Source: Candidatus Krumholzibacteriota bacterium
GTDB lineage: Bacteria > Krumholzibacteriota > Krumholzibacteriia > LZORAL124-64-63
Assembly: GCA_024275485.1 (NCBI GenBank)
Contig: JAJRZA010000031.1
Span: 1 to 49,268 of the forward strand
DNA length: 49,268 nucleotides
Reading direction: 5' to 3'
This document shows, piece by piece, positions 34,204 through 42,881 of the stretch. Numbering within the stretch: position 1 is the stretch's first letter; each line of letters opens with the position of its first letter. The notes beneath the pieces were generated by a model. The model had not been told where the DNA came from. It ran no database searches and saw only the letters and a list, made by a program, of their open reading frames with translations. The position numbers and the translations under genes are program-made.

Positions 34204-35699
34204 TCAGGCCGATTGAATCAGTCCAGCCAGCACGGGGCCGGCCGTTGTTTGTTGTCGGGTCATCTCCAAATCCGTAAAACCCATTCTATGAAGCACTTCG
34301 GCCACCATGAAACAGCTACCGGTGACCAAAACCTTGTCGTTTGTTTTCAGATTGCCGGCCAGCCAAAGCAAAGCCGATGCCAAATCAGGAGCAACCAGAC
34401 CAGGGCAAGTTCCGTCCCACCCGTCAACCCAATTCGATGATACCAAACCCCAGGACACCAGCAAAGCCGACAGTTCATCAGGGTTCCGGCTGCGGGGAAT
34501 GGAAACCGGAGCACCCAGAAAAAGATCAAATCCCCGAACCGTTTCAGGTGAAAGCTTCTCCAGCTCCTTGTTATGCATGGAACCAAAAAAACGATGCGTC
34601 GCCCACTGCACTCGGTATGGCGAAAATGATCCAGCACCCCGGCAAGAGCCTGCTCATTGTGGGCCGTATCAAAGATAAAATCCGGATCACGGAGCAGATG
34701 TTGGTACCGCCCCGGCAGGAAAAGATTCCCCAAAGCCGTCGAAACATTTTCCGGCAAAAAACACTCACCCCGAAGATCTTGCAACTCCGTCAAGGTCAGC
34801 AGGGCCAACGCGATATTGCGCCGCATGCTGGCCATGCCTGGATCGGGCAAATCCTCAAAAAAATGTTTCCGCAGGGCCAGATCCCAGAATCCACCCTCCC
34901 CATGCTCCGGAAGATCCCCCCAGCGCGCCAACTCATCCAAAAAGAAGACCGGACATCCCTCGCTCACTGCCGCCTCGAAGACCTGGGGACGAAGTTCATC
35001 CTCCACCCCGCAAAACAAAGGCGTTTTGTCCTTGAGCAGACCCAGTTTCTCCGCGGCGATTTCCTGAAGGGTGTTGCCCAGAATTGCTTCATGGTCCAAC
35101 CCCACCGTGGTCAAAAGAATGGCTTCTGCGGGCACGGCGTTGGTGGCGTCCAAACGCCCCCCAAGGCCGGTCTCACAAACAAAAAAATCCGCCTCCTCAT
35201 CCACCGCTACCTGAACCGCAAGGGCGGTCAGGGTTTCAAACCAACTGGCACCATGTTTTTCCGTGAGTGGCTTGATGCCAGCGACTCGCCGGGCAAAATC
35301 GTCCGCGCCAATGGGCTGGTCGTCGATGGTGATGCGTTCATGCACCTTCAGCAGATGTGGACTGGTGAAGGTGACCACCTTATAACCTGCCTGCATCAAC
35401 AGGTGGGCCAGGATGCGCGTGGTACTGCCTTTGCCGTTGGTGCCGGCTGTCACCAGGGTGCGCAGCTTTTTTTCCGGATTCCCAAGCCCCGCCAACAGAC
35501 CCTCGATGCGCACAAGACCAGGCCTGATGCCAAACCGATTCAAGTTGAAAAGCCAGCGGGTGGGTTCGTCGTCAGCAACAAATGGGGGTTCCAGATCCAC
35601 TCCCACCCCGGGTTCGCCGGGGTGGGTCTGGGAATTTTCAGGACGGGGATTACCTTCTGGGCGGAGATTACCTTCTGGACGGGGATTACCAAGGGACAT
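34204..35699 (-). CDS. folC: Folylpolyglutamate/dihydrofolate synthase, apparent -1 frameshift
   Basis: The enzyme adds glutamate to folates in the cytoplasm. The first frame (from ATG 35699) has the ATP loop TAGTNGKGS (84-92), DxxxxEAD and the typical middle segments (GLGGRLDATNA, DTAHNEQAL). From about 34590 that frame turns into nonsense, while a frame one base back carries the rest of the Mur-ligase C-terminal domain (FGSMHNKELEKLSPETV ... LATGS-like VLVTGSCFMVAEVL) to TGA 34204-34206. The switch point is a run of seven T (34585-34591, minus strand), U UUU UUG in the first frame. The joined product has about 498 residues, the right size for the family. The cause may be programmed frameshifting, transcriptional slippage, mutation or a sequencing error. 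An 18-bp tandem repeat codes for its N-terminus. Confidence 0.85.
34584..34591 (-). other. Slippery T7 run, site of the folC frame change
   Basis: Minus strand GTTTTTTTGG; in the upstream folC frame the codons are GTT TTT TTG. A -1 slip on U UUU UUG continues directly into GGT TCC ATG of the downstream frame. One inserted T would give the same fusion. Confidence 0.7.
35641..35690 (-). repeat. 18-bp tandem repeat in the folC 5' end
   Basis: Two full units (35641-35658, 35659-35676) and a partial third (35677-35690) with period 18. It codes for repeated Gly-Asn-(Pro/Leu)-Arg-Pro-Glu at residues 4-21 of FolC, ahead of the conserved domain. Confidence 0.85.
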
Positions 35700-35705
35700 G
35701 ACCGA

Positions 35706-36587
35706 TCAGCCCCGCGGCGGGCGCCGCACCGATACATCCCGCCCATCAACGAACCAATGCAGGGTTCGCTCCAGGGTGTCCTTGAGATCCTTGCGTTCGC
35801 TGATGATATCCACCATGCCGTGCTCCTTGAGAAACTCCGAAGACTGGAATCCCTCGGGCAGATCACCACCAATGGTCTGCTTGATCACCCGCGGCCCGGC
35901 GAAACCAATCAACGCTCCCGGCTCGGCAATGTTGATGTCCCCAAGGGTGGCGTAACTTGCGGTCACACCACCGGTGGTAGGATTGGTCAGAATGCTGATA
36001 AAGGGAATGCCTTCATTGCGCAAGCGGGCCAGCACCGCGCTGGTCTTGGCCATCTGCATCAGTGAGAGCAAACTCTCCTGCATGCGCGCCCCACCGCTTC
36101 GGCTCAAAATGATGGCCGACTCGCGGTATTTCAAACTGTCCAGCAATGCCCGGGCGATTTTCTCACCAACCACGGACCCCATGCTGCCGCCCATGAACGA
36201 AAAATCCATGATGGCCACCGAGACTGGAATCAGACCAATCTGGGCACGACCGGTGACCACCGCATCCTCCTTGCCCGTCTTGCTACGGGAGGCCTTGATG
36301 CGGTCCTTGTAACGCTTGGAATCCTTGAAGTCCAGGGCATCCTTGCTGGTCAACCCGGTATGGGTTTCCTGCCAGGAACCTTCATCGAGAATCAGCTTGA
36401 TGAACTGTTCGGTGCTGAATGGCAAATGGTGCCCGCAACTGCCGCAAACCCAGAGGTTACGATCCAACTCTCGGTGATACAACACTTCCGAACAACTGGG
36501 GCATTTGCGCCACAAATTGTCGGGGATGTCTTTCTTTTGACTGGCCAGGGCTTTGATGCCTTTGGCGGCCTGTGTCAACCAAGACAC
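35706..36587 (-). CDS. accD: Acetyl-CoA carboxylase carboxyltransferase subunit beta
   Basis: A 293-residue subunit that, with AccA, moves the carboxyl group from biotin to acetyl-CoA, the first step in fatty acid synthesis. The N-terminal zinc ribbon is C29-x2-C32 ... C48-x2-C51 (KCPSCSEV, VCGSCGHH). The crotonase-like core has MGGSMGSVVGEK, SGGARMQE and PTTGGVTASYA, all typical. The start is GTG 36587 with AAGGAGG five bases away. AccA is not in the window. The gene precedes folC by six bases, as accD-folC pairs do in many bacteria. Confidence 0.97.
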   Translation of the reverse strand: MSWLTQAAKGIKALASQKKDIPDNLWRKCPSCSEVLYHRELDRNLWVCGSCGHHLPFSTEQFIKLILDEGSWQETHTGLTSKDALDFKDSKRYKDRIKASRSKTGKEDAVVTGRAQIGLIPVSVAIMDFSFMGGSMGSVVGEKIARALLDSLKYRESAIILSRSGGARMQESLLSLMQMAKTSAVLARLRNEGIPFISILTNPTTGGVTASYATLGDINIAEPGALIGFAGPRVIKQTIGGDLPEGFQSSEFLKEHGMVDIISERKDLKDTLERTLHWFVDGRDVSVRRPPRG

Positions 36588-36631
36588 GGCGTCCTCCTTG
36601 GAAAATCCATTGATTCCGATTCAACCCGACT

Positions 36632-36661
36632 AAACTAGCCTTTCCAGGCAGCTAAGGACAA
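36632..36661 (-). promoter_or_regulatory. Possible promoter of the accD-folC-ROK-lptD operon
   Basis: Minus strand: TTGTCC (36656-36661), an 18-base spacer, TAGTTT (36632-36637), in the 132-base gap behind rimI. The match is moderate. Confidence 0.4.
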
Positions 36662-36719
36662 CCCTTTTGTTGGTCGAGGTTGTTATCCACAACTCAATCC
36701 CACACCATGACCATCATCT

Positions 36720-37187
36720 TCAGTCCACCACCAGATCAGCGCAAAATGCCGTCAAAATAATGGCATTTTCCTTGTTATCCTGATAATATCCGGGCCGAAC
36801 CCCGATTTCAGCGAAATGATGGTGCCGGTAGAACGCCCGGGCCCCGGAATTGCTCTCCCTCACCTCAAGGGTCACTTCCATTTGTCCGCCCTCAACAGCC
36901 GAACCGGCGGCTGCCACCAGCAGAGCAGTCCCCACACCTCTACGCAGGTATTGCGGATCAGTGGCGATATTCAGGATGTGCAGTTGGTCGGCCACCCGCC
37001 AGGCCATCAAATACCCACACAAAGAATTCTCCGACACCGCAACCAGGGGCAGTCGCATGGCGTCGGCCTGAAGTTCGCTGAATAGAGCTTCCTGGCTCCA
37101 GGGATCAGAAAAAACCGCCTTTTCGATGCGAATGACCTCTGCCAAATCGGCAATCCCGCCCAACCGTATATGCAGGTCCCCACTCAT
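36720..37187 (-). CDS. rimI: Ribosomal-protein-alanine N-acetyltransferase-like GNAT protein
   Basis: A 155-residue GNAT enzyme. The acetyl-CoA loop is at about 83-90 (YLRRGVGTALL), followed by LEVRESNSGARAFYRHHHF and the ending YYQDNKENAIIL, all RimI-like. RimI acetylates the N-terminal Ala of ribosomal protein S18; related enzymes act on other proteins. The start ATG overlaps the stop of tsaB (ATGA, 37184-37187). tsaB-rimI coupling is common in bacteria and supports the name. Confidence 0.9.
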   Translation of the reverse strand: MSGDLHIRLGGIADLAEVIRIEKAVFSDPWSQEALFSELQADAMRLPLVAVSENSLCGYLMAWRVADQLHILNIATDPQYLRRGVGTALLVAAAGSAVEGGQMEVTLEVRESNSGARAFYRHHHFAEIGVRPGYYQDNKENAIILTAFCADLVVD

Positions 37188-37975
37188 GAAGTCGGGCGAC
37201 GGCTGGAAAATTCACTCACGTCATCACTGGGTTGACTAGGGGTCAAATCAAGGCTTCTGTTCAACTCCGCATCGCTGCGCCGCAGGTACTGGGGAATCAG
37301 GTCGAAAGGATGGATCGACGGCAGCTGATCCGGCGCCAGGTACATGGCACAAGCCAACGTGCGTGCAGTGGCCGGATGGGCCACGGTCCAGTGGCGCAAT
37401 TTGGGTTGGCCCACCCTGGCCAGCTCGCACCGAAGATCATCGCCCTGGCCCAACAAGAGTGAGGTGCCGTCGCCACCATAAACCGCAGCTTCACAATCAG
37501 GCAGAACATCCAGGATTTTCTGCCACCAATCATCTGCCGGCAGTGCTTCGGGACCAGCCAGCTCTTCCAGCCAGTGTCCCTTGCGACGAAACACCCCCGA
37601 AAAAATTCCGCCCCTGCGAGCGTCCAAGGTGGGCACCGCAAATTCCACATCCGGATGGTCCTGCAGCAGGGCAGCTGCCATGGCTTCGAGAGTGCCCACG
37701 GACACCAGCTTGCAATCCAGCCCGTAGGCCAAACCCTTGGCAGTAGCCACTCCGATTCGTAAACCCGTAAAACTTCCCGGCCCCGCCGTCACCCCGATAC
37801 CCGCCAGTTCATCCTGGGTGCGATCGTTCTCAACCAACATTTCCTGCACGACCTTCAACAGGGCATCGGCGTAGCTGCCCATCACATTCAAGGGACGGTA
37901 TTGCAAAAGCTGACCGTCTTCAGCCAGGGCAAAACGGCCCCAGGGAGTTGCAGTGTCGAAAGCCAATGTGAGCAA
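37184..37975 (-). CDS. tsaB: tRNA threonylcarbamoyladenosine biosynthesis protein TsaB
   Basis: A 263-residue protein with an inactive ASKHA fold that partners TsaD in forming t6A37 of ANN-decoding tRNAs. It begins MLTLAFDTATPWG and has the key segment GVTAGPGSFTGLRIGVATAKG (about 62-82), followed by SVGTLEAMA. The C-terminal part is longer than the E. coli protein and weakly conserved. It lies between tsaE and rimI with a three-base gap and a four-base overlap, so it is in one operon. Confidence 0.95.
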   Translation of the reverse strand: MLTLAFDTATPWGRFALAEDGQLLQYRPLNVMGSYADALLKVVQEMLVENDRTQDELAGIGVTAGPGSFTGLRIGVATAKGLAYGLDCKLVSVGTLEAMAAALLQDHPDVEFAVPTLDARRGGIFSGVFRRKGHWLEELAGPEALPADDWWQKILDVLPDCEAAVYGGDGTSLLLGQGDDLRCELARVGQPKLRHWTVAHPATARTLACAMYLAPDQLPSIHPFDLIPQYLRRSDAELNRSLDLTPSQPSDDVSEFSSRRPTS

Positions 37976-37978
37976 AAC

Positions 37979-38527
37979 CTACTCCAGGGTTGCGGAAGAA
38001 GATGCAGAAAAATCAGTGAACAGCCGAATCCATGGCTCTGGAATTTCGGGCACGCCACGCAAATGCCAAATCCGTTCTTCAGGTGTTTCGCCCGGCAAAG
38101 CCAACAACTCCACCCGCGGTTCAGCCGGCCCCAGCGCGTGCAGGATGGGCTCGGGCCATTCGATCAAGGCCACAGCCCGTCCACTGAACACCTCATCCAA
38201 AATATCGGGCACTCCTATATCATCCAGAATATGATCCGGCTCCACTCTAAAAAAATCCAGATGATGAACCACCCAAGGTGCGCCGCTGTAGGTGTTGACC
38301 AAGGTAAAAGTGGGTGAAACAACTTCCTCGATCACCTTCAGACCGGAGCAAAGACCCTGACTGAAACAGGTCTTCCCCGCACCCAGGGGACCGTAAAGCA
38401 GGATAATCTCGCCCCCCTTCAACAACCCGGCCACCGATCGTCCCAAAGCCAGGGTTTGTTCCGGGCTGCTGACATTCAGCGTGAGCGAAAAATCGCCGGA
38501 TGCGGGTATTTCCTGATCGTGCAACAT
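37979..38527 (-). CDS. tsaE: tRNA threonylcarbamoyladenosine biosynthesis ATPase TsaE
   Basis: A 182-residue P-loop ATPase that resets the TsaBD complex. The Walker A is GPLGAGKT (46-53). The switch-like segment SPTFTLVNTY and the HLDFFRV motif follow, then ALIEWPEP, as in the family. The ribosome site GAGG overlaps the stop of porX. In Bacteroidota the tsaE gene often lies beside porX (from recall), and the same neighbourhood is seen here. Confidence 0.95.
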   Translation of the reverse strand: MLHDQEIPASGDFSLTLNVSSPEQTLALGRSVAGLLKGGEIILLYGPLGAGKTCFSQGLCSGLKVIEEVVSPTFTLVNTYSGAPWVVHHLDFFRVEPDHILDDIGVPDILDEVFSGRAVALIEWPEPILHALGPAEPRVELLALPGETPEERIWHLRGVPEIPEPWIRLFTDFSASSSATLE

Positions 38528-38533
38528 GGTCCG

Positions 38534-40099
38534 CTACCTCGGTCGCAGCACAACGAAAGGACAAATCATCTCTTCCAGACTGATGCCGCCATGCTGAAAA
38601 CTGTCCCTGTAAAGCCGCTCGTATTCGTGAAAATTGGTCGGGTAAACGAGGTAGAAATTCTCCGATGTGATGGCGTAGTTCTCAATGGTCGATTCGGCGG
38701 GCAGGCGGTAATCCTTGGGGTTTTTCATGAGCAGGATGCGTTCGTCTTCGGTGCCCAGATTGTCGCCGAACTTGTAGCGCACATTGCTGCTGGTATCGCG
38801 GTTGCCACGGATTTGCATGCTGCGCCGACACATCATGGAGCCGTGATCCGTCGTTATGACAACCGTGCAATCACGCCGAGCCAGGCTTTTCATGATGTTG
38901 AACAAATTGGAATGTTCAAACCAGGTGCGCATGAGGGTGCGGAAGGCCGCTTCATCCGGAGCCAGCTCCTTGAGAATGCGATTCTGGCTGCGACCGTGGG
39001 CCATGATGTCCAAGAAGTTGTAAACAGCGGCAACAAGACGTGTATCACCCAAGCTGCCGAGGTTGCGGTGCAAAGGATCAATACTGCGTTCGTCGGCAAT
39101 TTTAAAATACTGGCAACTGCCGGCCGCCGCACTGCCCACCCGTTTCAGGAGTTCATTAAGAAGCTCACCTTCGAAAGCGTTGCGACTGCCTTCGTGACCG
39201 CCATGGCGCCAGAAACCAGGGTACCCCTCGGCAATGTCCAAAGGATACAAGCCGGCAAAAAGGGCGTTGCGAGCATAAGGCGTGGCCGAGGGCAGCATGG
39301 ACCAGTAGTGTTTGCGGTCCATATGAAAATATGGTTCCAGCAGGGGTTCGATCATGCGCATCTGGTCCATGCGCATGCAGTCGATGGTGATCCAGAAAAC
39401 CTGGCGACTGCGCTGGATCTCCGGTTCGATCAATTTTTCAAAAACCCGCGGACTGAACAGGGGCACATCTTCGCTCACCTGTTCCGGATCAGTGTGTATC
39501 CAATGTTGGTAGTTCTCTCGGACGAATTTGCCGAACGCCAGGTTGGCGGCTGACAATTGCTCGCCCTGGGTTTCCAGCAAGCCGTGATCGCTGTATTGGA
39601 AAAGGTCCAAACCCCAGGTAACCAGGTCGTTGTAAATACCCTCCCAGTGTTCGGGACTTTTGGCCTCGGCAATGCGATCGGTCACGGCCATGAAATTGCT
39701 CATGTAGTCACGGGTGATTTCTTCACCGGCAAGCTTGCGCGCCTCCACCTGCCGCTTCAGAGTCGACAAAACCTGAATGGGGCTCACCGGCTTGACCAGG
39801 TAGTCGTCAATGCGCTTGCCGATGGCTCGGGTCATCAGGTCTTCGGCCTCACTCTTGGTGATCATGATCACCGGAATGTTGTGATCAATCTTGCGGATCC
39901 CTTCGAGGGTTTCCAGACCGCCCATGCCGGGCATCATCTCGTCCAACAGAATGGCGTGGAAGTTTTTCTCCTTGAGCACGGCCAGGGCGTCCATACCGTT
40001 TGTCACCCCTTCAACTTCGTAACCCCTTTCGCCCAGGTACATGGAATGGGCGCGCAATTCTTCAATATGGTCATCAATCCACAGTATTTTATAAGCCAA
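38534..40099 (-). CDS. porX: PorX-type response regulator (receiver + PglZ/alkaline-phosphatase-like domain)
   Basis: 521 residues, close to the 518 of P. gingivalis PorX. The receiver (1-120) has ILWIDDH, phospho-acceptor Asp53 in AILLDEMMPG, MITKSEAED and DYLVKPV. A helical linker (120-230) precedes the PglZ domain (235-521): WITIDCMRMDQ with the metal-site Asp/Thr, then TTDHGSM with the Asp-His pair, and LMKNPKDYRLP. PorX regulates type IX secretion in Bacteroidota; its PglZ domain is a phosphodiesterase on small oligonucleotides. The start is TTG 40099 with AGGAG six bases upstream. The kinase gene next door (40141) is the likely partner. The cargo proteases at 6295 and 11321 fit this role. 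Confidence 0.92.
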   Translation of the reverse strand: MAYKILWIDDHIEELRAHSMYLGERGYEVEGVTNGMDALAVLKEKNFHAILLDEMMPGMGGLETLEGIRKIDHNIPVIMITKSEAEDLMTRAIGKRIDDYLVKPVSPIQVLSTLKRQVEARKLAGEEITRDYMSNFMAVTDRIAEAKSPEHWEGIYNDLVTWGLDLFQYSDHGLLETQGEQLSAANLAFGKFVRENYQHWIHTDPEQVSEDVPLFSPRVFEKLIEPEIQRSRQVFWITIDCMRMDQMRMIEPLLEPYFHMDRKHYWSMLPSATPYARNALFAGLYPLDIAEGYPGFWRHGGHEGSRNAFEGELLNELLKRVGSAAAGSCQYFKIADERSIDPLHRNLGSLGDTRLVAAVYNFLDIMAHGRSQNRILKELAPDEAAFRTLMRTWFEHSNLFNIMKSLARRDCTVVITTDHGSMMCRRSMQIRGNRDTSSNVRYKFGDNLGTEDERILLMKNPKDYRLPAESTIENYAITSENFYLVYPTNFHEYERLYRDSFQHGGISLEEMICPFVVLRPR

Positions 40100-40140
40100 G
40101 ATGGACTCCTTTATTTACGATTCCTGAGCCGGTTGGTGGT

Positions 40141-41391
40141 TCAGGCTTTCGGCCCGGCAGGGGGCAATACCACCTGAAATGTTGTGCCATGACTGCTGGT
40201 GGTTTGGACACTGATGCGGCCTCGATGGTAATCGGTAACAATCCGCTTGACCAGCGCCAGTCCCATGCCCCAACCACGCTTCTTGGTGGTGAATCCCGGT
40301 TCAAATATTTTGTTCCCCACCCGGGCAGGAATTCCCCTGCCGGTGTCTGAAACCAGGATTTGCAAACCTCCACCTTCGTGATCATCCACCCGCACGGTGA
40401 TGGTACCCTTACCGTCGATCAGAGCATCGATGCCATTTTTGATGAGGTTCTCCAAAACCCAGCCCAAAAGATCCCGATTAAAGCGCACAGGCACAGTGCC
40501 GCGGCCATCACGCCGCAACTGCACCCGCCCGCCGAGATGGGGCAATCGCTTTTGATAATATTCCACCGACTCGTCGACCAGCTCGTTCAGGTCCAGGTCG
40601 TGAAGTTTGGGCAGGGAGCCGATTTGACTGAAACGAGCAGAAATCATGCTCAGACGATCCACATCCCGGTTCAGTTCGACCATCACCTCCTGACTCTTAC
40701 CGACCTTTTCTTCCAGCAGGGCAAGCCACCCCATGATCGAGGTCAGGGGTGTGCCCAGCTGATGAGCGGTTTCTTTAGCCATGCCCGCAAAGAGAGCCTG
40801 CTGCTGAGCATCCTTTTTACTTTGCAGGGCCCATACAATGAGGAGAAAGAACAAGGCCATGACCATCAACTCAAGATAGGGCATGATACGCAGGCGCTGG
40901 CTCAGGGCTGAACGGCCATAGTGCAGGGTTCCAATCCGAACTCCATCGTCATCAACAATGGCAAAGGGTTCCTGGGCCTGGTCGTAAGCTTCGGCCAGGG
41001 AAAGGATTTCAATAATCACCGGATTGGTGGTGGAATTGACGTTCTCTTTTTGGAGTATTTGGTAATCCGGCAGGGGAATGCCGATCACCTGGGTGTTCCA
41101 CATCACCGGACGCCCTGAATTGTCGGTCATGATGATGGGAACTTCGTTTTCGTTGATGATCTCAATAATCGGCAAGACATCTTCAAGGTTCTGGGCTGTG
41201 AATAGCCGACTGGCCACTCCGGATAAAAGCTGGGTGGTTAGAAAACTCTGCCGCTCGACACTTTTGGAAACCTGGATGGTGAACATTGTGGTTGCCACCA
41301 CGATGCTCAAACTGCCAACCAACAGGTAGATGTTGAAAACGTACCGTTTGCGCAGCAAGGGAAGGCCGGTTTGCCAGATCCTGTTGAACAT
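40141..41391 (-). CDS. porY: PorY-type membrane sensor histidine kinase
   Basis: 416 residues. Transmembrane segment 1 (about 19-40) and segment 2 (about 171-190) enclose a periplasmic region of roughly 130 residues with a PAS-like look (VPIIMTDNSGRPVMWN). The H-box is AKETAHQLGTPLTSIMGWLA (His210), the exact type found in FCB-group kinases. The ATPase has N-box ENLIKNGIDAL, DTGRGIP, FEPGFTTKKRGWGMGLALVK. The ATG directly follows the serS stop (TAGATG), so translation is coupled. It is 41 bases ahead of porX, and I infer it is the cognate kinase. In P. gingivalis, porX and porY are not adjacent as I recall. Confidence 0.85.
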   Translation of the reverse strand: MFNRIWQTGLPLLRKRYVFNIYLLVGSLSIVVATTMFTIQVSKSVERQSFLTTQLLSGVASRLFTAQNLEDVLPIIEIINENEVPIIMTDNSGRPVMWNTQVIGIPLPDYQILQKENVNSTTNPVIIEILSLAEAYDQAQEPFAIVDDDGVRIGTLHYGRSALSQRLRIMPYLELMVMALFFLLIVWALQSKKDAQQQALFAGMAKETAHQLGTPLTSIMGWLALLEEKVGKSQEVMVELNRDVDRLSMISARFSQIGSLPKLHDLDLNELVDESVEYYQKRLPHLGGRVQLRRDGRGTVPVRFNRDLLGWVLENLIKNGIDALIDGKGTITVRVDDHEGGGLQILVSDTGRGIPARVGNKIFEPGFTTKKRGWGMGLALVKRIVTDYHRGRISVQTTSSHGTTFQVVLPPAGPKA

Positions 41392-42651
41392 CTACTGAAT
41401 GAACTCCGCTCCGCCCATGTAGGGCACAAGAACTTCGGGGATGCGGATGCGGCCATCGGCAGTCTGGTAATTTTCCATGATCGCCACCATGATCCGGGGC
41501 AGGGCCAATCCCGAACCGTTGATGGTGTGCACAAACCCCTTGCGCCCTTCGCCCTTGAAGCGGATGCCGGCGCGCCTAGCCTGGAAATCCATGAATATGC
41601 TGCAGGAGGAGACTTCCAGCCAAGTTTTCACCCCTGCGGAATATACTTCCAGATCGTAGCACTTGCTGGCGGCAAAACTCAGGTCTCCGGTGGCCAAAGA
41701 GACCACCCGGTAGGGCAGGTTCAGCTTTTGCAGCAATTCTTCGGCGTTGGCGGTAAGGCTTTCCAGTTCATCCCATGATGTCTCAGGGTCCACGAATTTG
41801 ACCATCTCAACTTTGAGGAACTGGTGCATACGAATCAAACCACGGGTATCGCGACCAGCGGCTCCTGCTTCGCGACGGAAACAGGGGGATACGGCCGTGT
41901 ATTTCAGGGGCAGGTAGGCCAGATCCAGGGTTTCTTTCATGTGAATGTTGGTGATGGTCACTTCGGCGGTTGGTATAAGAAAGAGGTCATCCACCGTGGT
42001 CACGTACATATCATCTTCCAGTTTGGGAAGCTGACCGGTGCCCGTCATGGCCTGGCGATTGGCCAGGTAGGGGATGTTGAATTCGGTGTATCCCTGCTCC
42101 AGATGCACATCCAGGAACCAGTTTATCAAGGCTCTTTCAAGACGGGCCGCCCCGCCCGAAAGCACTGAAAATCCACTGCCACTCATGCGGCTGGCACGCT
42201 CGGTGTGGAAAATCCCCAGGTCCTTGCCAATTTCCCAATGGGGAAGAACATCAAAATCCGGATCCACCGGATCGCCCCAGGTGCGCACGGTCTCGTTGTT
42301 TTCTTCTCCACCTTCGGGGGCACTCTCATGGGGGATGTTGGGGATGCGCAAATACAGAAATTCAACCTCATCTTCCAGCTCCGAAGCTTTGGCTTTCAGA
42401 CCCTTGATCCGGCTGGAGACCTCCTTCATGGCAGCGATGGCACCGGCGGCATCTTCACCGGCTTTTTTCTTTTCACTGATGGCCTTGTTGGCCTTGTTGG
42501 CTTCCGCCTGAAGGGATTCCATTTCCTGCAAAGCAGCCCGTCGCTCGGTGTCCTTGGCATAATAGGCACCAATATCCACGGACTCGTTTTTAAGGGCCAC
42601 AGCCCGGGTGACAAGTTCCTGGTTTTCGCGGAGATATTTTCGATCCAGCAA
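41392..42651 (-). CDS. serS: Serine--tRNA ligase
   Basis: A 419-residue class II synthetase; E. coli has 430. The N-terminal coiled-coil arm (about 27-100) contains EMESLQAEANKANKAISEKKK. Motif 2 is FRREAGAAGRDTRGLIRMHQF. Motif 3 is GSGLALPRIMVAIMENYQ. The start is TTG 42651 (LLDRKYLREN, compare MLDPKLLREN), with AAAGGGG seven bases upstream; longer frames to 42867 add unrelated residues. It charges tRNA-Ser and provides the substrate for tRNA-Sec charging, which matters if the Sec reading at 28401 is right. Confidence 0.97.
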   Translation of the reverse strand: MLDRKYLRENQELVTRAVALKNESVDIGAYYAKDTERRAALQEMESLQAEANKANKAISEKKKAGEDAAGAIAAMKEVSSRIKGLKAKASELEDEVEFLYLRIPNIPHESAPEGGEENNETVRTWGDPVDPDFDVLPHWEIGKDLGIFHTERASRMSGSGFSVLSGGAARLERALINWFLDVHLEQGYTEFNIPYLANRQAMTGTGQLPKLEDDMYVTTVDDLFLIPTAEVTITNIHMKETLDLAYLPLKYTAVSPCFRREAGAAGRDTRGLIRMHQFLKVEMVKFVDPETSWDELESLTANAEELLQKLNLPYRVVSLATGDLSFAASKCYDLEVYSAGVKTWLEVSSCSIFMDFQARRAGIRFKGEGRKGFVHTINGSGLALPRIMVAIMENYQTADGRIRIPEVLVPYMGGAEFIQ

Positions 42652-42790
42652 GACAAAACCCCTTTGCGGGAAGATCAGCAGAAAAAACTGCAGGAATGAT
42701 TCCAACATACTGGATAATATTTGCGGGCAAATTACGATCTGAATCAGCCCCCAATGGACAAACCAACGCGCAGAGACTGGTGATTTGGAT

Positions 42791-42819
42791 TTGCATTCCG
42801 GTCCCTTGCCTGTTAGAAG
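42791..42819 (+). promoter_or_regulatory. Possible promoter of pyrFE
   Basis: TTGCAT (42791-42796), a 17-base spacer, TAGAAG (42814-42819) in the divergent gap between serS and pyrF. The -10 match is weak. Confidence 0.4.
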
Positions 42820-42881
42820 ATTAGTAGCAAACGGCCTGCAACGGCAAGGACAATCACCCCAAACCACCTTCGGGGACCGAA

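Noticed and set aside
35641-35690. CRISPR-like array
   Set aside because: The units are contiguous 18-bp tandem copies without spacers and lie in frame within folC.
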